Shown one piece after another: positions 58,925 to 64,000 of a DNA stretch of 64,000 nucleotides. The stretch lies in contig NZ_FREX01000001.1 of assembly GCF_900143565.1 (NCBI RefSeq), positions 387,068 to 451,067 of the forward strand, read 5' to 3'. Within the stretch, counting starts at the first letter, position 1, and every line of letters starts with the position of its first letter. Origin of the DNA: Pseudovibrio sp. Alg231-02 (GTDB lineage Bacteria; Pseudomonadota; Alphaproteobacteria; Rhizobiales; Stappiaceae). Position numbers and translations under genes: made by a program. The notes beneath the pieces were generated by a model. It did not search any database. It saw only the letters and a list, made by a program, of their open reading frames with translations, and had not been told where the DNA came from.

Positions 58925-60199
58925 ATGGTTAAAGCTTCACTCGTTTCGCTGTTTGCGATCATTCTGGCTAGTGCGCTTGCGCAACTGGCGAGCTCTGCTT
59001 TGCTAACAAGCTTGCCGCTTCAGATCGCCAGCATTGGCGGCTCTGCCTCTCAAGCTGGCCTTGTGGCAGGGGCTTACTCTCTTGGCTTCATGGTTGGATG
59101 TATGCGTGGTGTACGCATGATCAACCGGATCGGACACATCAGAGCCTTTGCTGGCGCTGCTGGTTTGACAGCTCTTCTCGTTTTGCTTTTCAAGAACACA
59201 GAGAGCATCATTTTCTGGACTGTACTCCGGTTCTTCATGGGGGCGGCATTTGCGGTTTTGTTTGCCACAGCTGATGCATGGCTGAATGAGTCTATCAAAG
59301 ACGAAGTTCGTGGGCGTATTTTATCTGTGAACTCCATTGTGATTGGTGCAATGGCCATTCTCTCACAGATTTTCGTTGCCAAATTCACCGAGGTTCCATT
59401 GCAAATGCTGGAACTGCTCAGCGCTGTACTGCTTGCAGCTGTTGTATTGCTCTGCATGACCCGCTCTGTGCCACCACGCACATACAAAGCCAAGCGCATT
59501 AAGTTCAAAGAGATTTGGGCTCAGTCTCCTGTGGCTGTGCTGGGCGCTTTTGCTTCCGGTGCTATTGTCACCAGTCTTTTGACCATTGTGCCTTACTCCC
59601 TCTCCAAGGCCGGGGTTGGGGGCAGCACCACAGCTCTTATGATTGCGATGATCTATATTGGCCGCCTGATGTTCCAATGGCCGTTTGGCTCTCTTGCTGA
59701 TCGCATAGACCGCAGATGGCTCATTCTTGGCTCTTCGGCGCTGATCACCGTTATCATGGTTACCTTCCTGATTGCTGATCCGTTCACTGGCTGGAATTCT
59801 GGCTTCCTGCGTAATTATCATCTGCTGAGCATGTTGGGTCTGGTGCTGGTTGTTCTTGGAGGTCTCTCCTTCCCGCTGCAATCCATCTGCGTGGCACACG
59901 CATTTGAACGGAAACCGGAAAGCAGTGTTGCGTTGTCGACCTATCTGCTTTTCATCTGGGCTGCGGGCAGTGTTGCAGGTCCAACACTCATCAGTATCCT
60001 TGCACCAGTACTTGGTTCCAAGACGCCTGATCTCATTTTGATAGGTCTTAGCGGTTCGCTTGCTCTGTTCACTGCGTATCGGCTTTATGTGGCGAAGCTG
60101 TTCTTTGTTCGTCGTTCGTCACGCAAACAACTCCTAAGTGTGAGCAACATGCCTTATGCAAGTTATCACCAAGCTCAACCCTCTGAAAAATATAAGTAA
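58925..60199 (+). CDS. MFS transporter, YcaD-like
   Basis: 424-aa, 12-TM transporter. The first helices and loop read SIGGSASQAGLVAGAYSLGF then RGVRMINRIGHIRAFA. TM4-5 has FFMGAAFAVLFATADAWLNE with the adjacent KDEVRGRILSVNSIV, which is characteristic of the YcaD/'arabinose-efflux-like' MFS group. The C-terminal tail is short and basic. ATG 58925 is chosen; the frame extends to 58793 without membrane-protein character. Substrate unknown. Confidence 0.85.
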   Translation: MVKASLVSLFAIILASALAQLASSALLTSLPLQIASIGGSASQAGLVAGAYSLGFMVGCMRGVRMINRIGHIRAFAGAAGLTALLVLLFKNTESIIFWTVLRFFMGAAFAVLFATADAWLNESIKDEVRGRILSVNSIVIGAMAILSQIFVAKFTEVPLQMLELLSAVLLAAVVLLCMTRSVPPRTYKAKRIKFKEIWAQSPVAVLGAFASGAIVTSLLTIVPYSLSKAGVGGSTTALMIAMIYIGRLMFQWPFGSLADRIDRRWLILGSSALITVIMVTFLIADPFTGWNSGFLRNYHLLSMLGLVLVVLGGLSFPLQSICVAHAFERKPESSVALSTYLLFIWAAGSVAGPTLISILAPVLGSKTPDLILIGLSGSLALFTAYRLYVAKLFFVRRSSRKQLLSVSNMPYASYHQAQPSEKYK

Positions 60200-60338
60200 T
60201 GCGAAGCCTATGGTGTCAACGGGGCCGCCTCCAGCGATATATTTGGAATTCTTTTGGGAAAAGTTTCTTCAGGGGCTTGCGAGAACCCGTCAAAGGCCCT
60301 AAACACCTCCTCACGCCACACGGCGCACCACCCTACGG

Positions 60339-60414
<76 letters not shown>

Positions 60415-60668
60415 TTCCTTCTTATGAAGGCTTTCAGTCTCCCGATTATTCGCGGAGGCTTTTTTATTTTCTTCCGTTGTTTTCCTTGTACATACACTCC
60501 GCCTCCCCATATTGCCCCAGAGGGTTTGGAAACATGTTGTGCCTTGGCGTTTTCGTGGCGCACATCACAACTCTTTGTTTTGAAGCAGAAATTCTTTGAA
60601 AGTCTGAAACAGTTTTTCTAAGATGGGCTTCTGAAATTTGGGCAGCTTTAAAGATCAGGACCACGTCT

Positions 60669-60851
60669 ATGAACCGGATATTTTTATTTATCGGCAAGAC
60701 TTTTGCAGCGTCTGTGATGCTGTTCTTTTTCGTGGTTGTTTTCCAAACCGTGATGTATGGCGGCCCGGCACGTGATGTTGCAGCCTTTATCTCAGGCGCA
60801 GGCGGCGTTTCTTACACTTCTTTTGTCGCGATCCGAAATCGGAACGCCTGA
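60669..60851 (+). CDS. Small membrane protein, 60 aa
   Basis: AGGA lies about 9 bases before ATG 60669. The product has one strong N-terminal membrane helix (FAASVMLFFFVVVFQTVMYG) and a Gly/Ala-rich second half ending in a basic tail. It has no family I recognise. It is convergent with trpB and shares its terminator. Composition and start signal suggest a real gene. Confidence 0.6.
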   Translation: MNRIFLFIGKTFAASVMLFFFVVVFQTVMYGGPARDVAAFISGAGGVSYTSFVAIRNRNA

Positions 60852-60872
60852 TCAAGTCATTCGATCTGTGTT

Positions 60873-60898
60873 AAAAAAGGGAGCCGAAGCCCCCTTCT
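60873..60898. terminator. Bidirectional terminator between the 60-aa gene and trpB
   Basis: The stem AAGGGAGC/GCCCCCTT has one mismatch and a CGAA loop. It is flanked by six A on the left (T-run for trpB) and by TTCTCT on the right. Confidence 0.7.
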
Positions 60899-60907
60899 CT
60901 GTCCTTC

Positions 60908-62125
60908 TTATATCTTCAGATCTTCGCCTATACCGAAGTTGTCGGCGACATAATCCAGATCCTTATCACCACGCCCTGACAGATTGACGAGGATTGTCTC
61001 TCCTGGACACTCCTTGGCGAGTTTCATCGCGTATGCGACTGCGTGAGAGCTTTCCAGTGCAGGAATGATCCCCTCATAACGCGAGAGTGCCCAGAAGGCT
61101 TGCAAAGTCTCATCATCGGTCGCTGAGCTGTAGTGCACCTTACCGATATCATGCAGGTAGGAGTGCTCAGGTCCGACACCTGGGTAGTCCAAACCAGAGG
61201 CAATTGAATGCACTGGCGCGGGGTTGCCTGCTTCATCTTCCAGAACACGGCACTTGAAGCCATGGAGCATGCCCGGCTTGCCGAATGTCATGGTTGCTGC
61301 GTGCTGTCCAAGCTCAGGCCCTTTGCCCATTGGCTCGACACCGTGCAGTTTGACTGACTTATCCTGTATGAAGCCAGAGAAGAGGCCCATGGCGTTTGAG
61401 CCACCACCAACACATGCCACAGCATGGTCTGGCAGATTGCCGGTCATCTCAGTAAACTGCTCACGGGCCTCGATACCCACGATCTGCTGGAAGTCACGCA
61501 CCATACGCGGGAATGGGTGCGGACCTACTACAGAGCCGATTGCGAACAGAGCCTCATCGGCCTGCTCCAGATAGGATGTGAACGCAGAGTCCACTGCCTC
61601 TTTCAGCGTGCGACCGCCGAAACCAACCGGTACGAGCTTTGCGCCCAATAACTGCATGCGGACGACATTTGGATGCTCTTTCTCGATATCCACTTCACCC
61701 ATGTGAATTTCGCAGTCTAGCTCAAAGTAAGCTGCAGCTGTTGCTAAGGCCACGCCGTGCTGACCTGCTCCGGTTTCTGCAATGAGCTTCTTCTTGCCCA
61801 TATGCTTTGCCAGAAGCGCTTCTGCCATGCAGTGATTGAGTTTGTGGGCGCCGGAGTGGTTCAGGTCTTCCCGCTTTAAGTAAATGTTCGCGCCTGAGCC
61901 AATCCGGTTGGACAGGTTGCGTGCATGCGAGATGGGGGTTGGGCGGCCCTGAAAGTGCTTGCGGATGTAGCGCAGCTCATTGATGTAGGATGCATCGCCA
62001 GAGATCTTTTCGTAGGCTTTCGCGATCTCTTCGAACTGAGGCACCAGCTCAGGCGGCAGGAATGCTCCGCCATACTCACCGAAGTAGCCTTCTTTGTTCG
62101 GGAACTCTTTTAAATAATTGTCCAT
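60908..62125 (-). CDS. trpB: Tryptophan synthase beta chain-like, stand-alone
   Basis: PLP enzyme of fold type II, 405 aa (normal TrpB length). PLP Lys95 lies in HSGAHKLNH, Glu117 in [11 protein letters not shown], and the phosphate-binding [10 protein letters not shown] and SGRGDKDLD near the C-terminus are intact. It should condense indole and serine to tryptophan. There is no trpF or trpA beside it (neighbours are a terminator, a 60-aa gene and a non-coding element). The sequence around [18 protein letters not shown] diverges from the usual form. It may be a second, trpA-independent copy that scavenges indole; this is inference. Confidence 0.9.
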   Translation of the reverse strand: MDNYLKEFPNKEGYFGEYGGAFLPPELVPQFEEIAKAYEKISGDASYINELRYIRKHFQGRPTPISHARNLSNRIGSGANIYLKREDLNHSGAHKLNHCMAEALLAKHMGKKKLIAETGAGQHGVALATAAAYFELDCEIHMGEVDIEKEHPNVVRMQLLGAKLVPVGFGGRTLKEAVDSAFTSYLEQADEALFAIGSVVGPHPFPRMVRDFQQIVGIEAREQFTEMTGNLPDHAVACVGGGSNAMGLFSGFIQDKSVKLHGVEPMGKGPELGQHAATMTFGKPGMLHGFKCRVLEDEAGNPAPVHSIASGLDYPGVGPEHSYLHDIGKVHYSSATDDETLQAFWALSRYEGIIPALESSHAVAYAMKLAKECPGETILVNLSGRGDKDLDYVADNFGIGEDLKI

Positions 62126-62304
62126 CAGCTCACGCTCTCCCAGCTCAATATCTATATGTATGGGACTGATGCTACTTTAAGCCGTGCGGGGCAATCCATC
62201 TGGTAATTGGAACTAGTCACTGATTTCTTGGCAGATAAACAAGCACTTAAAGCACCGCATGGCCTTCCATGCAGTGGTGGAACAGAATTCCCGAAAGTCG
62301 GGAT
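62126..62304. other. trpB upstream region
   Basis: Contains the trpB promoter region. Two small hairpins occur: GCATGG-CCTT-CCATGC near 62260, and CCCGA/TCGGG at 62291-62303, the latter directly abutting element B. Confidence 0.4.
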
Positions 62305-62753
62305 GAGCAAGGCGGCAGGCAATACCTGCGCTGTTTGTTAAGTTAGTTTCTTCGGCATTGGCTACACGCCTTGCCCGGGCTTTCTTGGGATGAACAACGT
62401 CGCCTCTTTTGCCTATAAGGTACGATAGTCAGTTTCCTGAAAAGACAGTGGCTTATCCAGTCAGGTTTCCCTGCTCAGACAGTTCCTCCGTCTTTGACAG
62501 ACACATCTGCAAAAGTGGATTTCCCACCGGTACATCTGCATCCGTCACCGCGTGATACCCTATATTCCTGGGTCCTTCCCCTCAAACCATGCGGTCACGT
62601 TTGAAGTTCGGTTCACCGGACCACTGAAAGGTGCGTTACGTCTTCCAACAGCCCAACCCAGCCTACGACACACTGACGGTCGCTCCGCCAGCAGCCCGTT
62701 ACGTAGGCATGCGCTTAGTATGGGCATGGTTTTGAACCAGGGGGATAAGTTTT
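62305..62753 (-). ncRNA. Candidate structured RNA element, copy B
   Basis: About 449 nt, no credible protein, homologous to 44863-45268. Shared blocks in the same order are: AAAACTTATCCCCCT at one end; GGGTTGGGCTG...GTAACG...GGTCCGGTGAA; AGCCAATGCCGAAGAAAC; GCGCAGG...CGCCTTGCTC at the other end. Hairpins with GAAA loops (read on minus) are CAGG-GAAA-CCTG at 62462-62473 and TCAG-GAAA-CTGA at 62429-62440. The closing stem GCAAGGCG/CGCCTTGC (62367-62374 with 62307-62314) encloses GCAGG-5 nt-CCTGC. It is placed just past the terminator of the binding-protein gene. Confidence 0.5.
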
Positions 62754-62772
62754 TGACACACCCGCATACAAA

Positions 62773-62801
62773 AAAAGCCCCGGCACATGGCCGGGGCTTT
62801 T
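62773..62801 (-). terminator. Terminator of the ABC binding-protein gene
   Basis: A perfect GCCCCGGC/GCCGGGGC stem with a 5-nt loop and flanking A4/T4. On the minus strand it ends in a run of seven T, 23 bp past the stop. Confidence 0.92.
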
Positions 62802-62824
62802 CGTATTCCAGAGAGAACTCTGAA

Positions 62825-64000
62825 TTACTTGAGGTCAACGCCGTAGAAGATGTGACCACCGAATGGATCGATCTTGTAGTTTTCAACCTTCACAGAAACT
62901 GGCTCAGAAACAACAGAGTGAGCGATGGTTGCCCATGGAGCTTCACGCTTGAAGACCACCTGTGCCTGCTCATAGAGCTTGGTACGCTCAGCAACGTCTG
63001 CAGTTACTTTTGCTTTCTGGATCAGGTCTTCAAACTCAGCGTTACACCACTGAGCGCGGTTGGAACCACCAACGCCGTCACAGCCGAGAAGAACTGCGAG
63101 GAAGTTGTCCGGGTCACCATTGTCACCAGTCCAGCCTAGAAGAACAGCACCGTCACGGTCCAGCTCTTTAGAGCGCTTCAGGTATTCACCCCACTCGTAG
63201 GAAACGATCTCAACGTCAACACCAACCTTCGCGAAGTCGCCCTGAATAACTTCAGCCATACGACGTGCGTTCGGGTTGTATGGACGCTGAACAGGCATCG
63301 CCCAGATCTTCATCTTAAGATCTTTAACGCCTTCTGCTTCCAGAGCAGCTTTTGCAGCAACCGGATCATATTTATCATCCTGAAGGTCTGCATTGTAAGA
63401 CCAGATGGTCGGTGGAATTGGGTTGGAAGCAACTTTACCAGCACCCTGGAACACTGCACCCAAAATAGCCTGCTTGTTGACAGCCATGTTCAGCGCTTTA
63501 CGCACCTTTGGATTGTCGTAAGGAGCCTGCTGAGTGTTGTATGCCAGGTAACCAACGTTCAGGCCTTCCTGCTGCATGAGGTTGATCGATGGATCATCCT
63601 TCATTGCTGCAATGTCAGCTGGGTTTGGATAAGGCATTACGTGACATTCGCCAGCTTTCAGCTTCTGATAGCGCACGGATGCATCAGGAGTGATCGCGAA
63701 TACCAGATTGTCGATTGGTGCTTTGCCAGCCCAGTAATCCGGGTTTGCTTTATAGCGGATCAACGCATCTTTCTGATAACCAACCAGCTGGAATGGGCCG
63801 GTGCCAACAGGGTTCTGATCGAATGCATCCTGATTGTCCATCATCTTCTCTGCGTATTCAGCAGAGTGAATGGAAGCAAAATCCATCGCAAGGTTTGCGA
63901 TCATTGGAGCTTCTGGACGGGTCAGAACGAACTTCACAGTGTAGTCGTCTACCTTCACGATCTCTTTGATGAGATCAGGCATGGACATTGCGTTGAAGTA
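62825..64000 (-). CDS. ABC transporter substrate-binding protein, DppA-like (partial)
   Basis: The C-terminal ~390 residues of a family-5 solute-binding protein (peptide/nickel type); the frame is open at the right edge, so the start and signal peptide lie outside. Visible family segments are YFNAMSMPDLI, VDDYTVKFVLTRPEAPMIANLA, NPVGTGPFQLVGYQKD, ANPDYWAGKAPIDNLVFAITPD, VGYLAYNTQQAPYDNPKVRKALNMAVNK, and LGWTGDNGDPDNFL with two Cys downstream. They match periplasmic dipeptide-binding protein DppA. Permease genes are not in the window. A strong terminator follows, so this is the last gene of its transcript. Confidence 0.93.
   Translation of the reverse strand, partial: YFNAMSMPDLIKEIVKVDDYTVKFVLTRPEAPMIANLAMDFASIHSAEYAEKMMDNQDAFDQNPVGTGPFQLVGYQKDALIRYKANPDYWAGKAPIDNLVFAITPDASVRYQKLKAGECHVMPYPNPADIAAMKDDPSINLMQQEGLNVGYLAYNTQQAPYDNPKVRKALNMAVNKQAILGAVFQGAGKVASNPIPPTIWSYNADLQDDKYDPVAAKAALEAEGVKDLKMKIWAMPVQRPYNPNARRMAEVIQGDFAKVGVDVEIVSYEWGEYLKRSKELDRDGAVLLGWTGDNGDPDNFLAVLLGCDGVGGSNRAQWCNAEFEDLIQKAKVTADVAERTKLYEQAQVVFKREAPWATIAHSVVSEPVSVKVENYKIDPFGGHIFYGVDLK

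Noticed and set aside
62552-63139. 195-aa plus-strand frame
   Set aside because: It runs through element B, the terminator and antisense to the ABC binding-protein gene; no protein character.

Overview
The window looks like a chromosomal segment of a marine-type alphaproteobacterium of the Hyphomicrobiales/Stappiaceae kind, and Pseudovibrio is my best guess. This is inferred from gene content (class II DAHP synthase, DUF2865 and CreA-type proteins, an archaeal-type PE decarboxylase, allantoinase PuuE, a second-type GluRS) and from a Rhizobiales-style intergenic repeat. No rRNA is present to confirm it.

Layout. 0.4-6.1 kb: a TetR regulator convergent with an RND efflux pair (MFP + permease). 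The pair's promoter and the 5' end of the MFP gene are duplicated, leaving a pseudogene and four copies of one palindromic operator. 6.5-7.7 kb: a decayed tyrosine-recombinase (P4-type) integrase. 7.8-17.1 kb: guaB, an MFS exporter, rlmE-ppx, two identical tRNA-Gln(CTG) genes, an SDR, a DUF2817 peptidase-like enzyme and a nucleoside hydrolase. 18.0-22.6 kb: second RND pair. 22.9-24.9 kb: an L,D-transpeptidase and PuuE. 25.3-30.5 kb: a PadR-MFP-RND operon, the third pump. 30.6-36.2 kb: pssA, psd, an Atm1-like ABC exporter and a LysM protein. 36.4-43.6 kb: a LOG-family protein, rarD, cimA, cysS and a large YcbB-type L,D-transpeptidase. 43.7-45.4 kb: an accessory patch with a 31-aa membrane peptide gene, an AT-rich gene split by a heptanucleotide repeat, and a strongly structured non-coding element. 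45.4-60.2 kb: creA, a DUF2865 gene, gltX, an MFS gene, nadE, a single-domain response regulator, class II DAHP synthase, a GGCT-like gene, gor, a DUF2059 gene, rpiA, gph and a YcaD-like MFS gene. 60.3-64 kb: tRNA-Val(TAC), a 60-aa membrane protein, a stand-alone trpB, a second copy of the structured element, and a dipeptide-type ABC binding-protein gene that runs off the right edge.

Most genes are core metabolism (GMP, NAD, aromatic and branched-chain amino acids, PE synthesis, cell-wall crosslinks, tRNA charging). Three tripartite RND pumps, each with its own adaptor, sit within 30 kb.

The most unusual feature is a pair of homologous, non-coding elements of about 400-450 nt (44863-45268 on + and 62305-62753 on -). 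They share several near-identical blocks, a conserved long-range stem, and hairpins capped by GNRA-type tetraloops. No protein explains them. They look like two members of a structured RNA or a structured mobile-repeat family.
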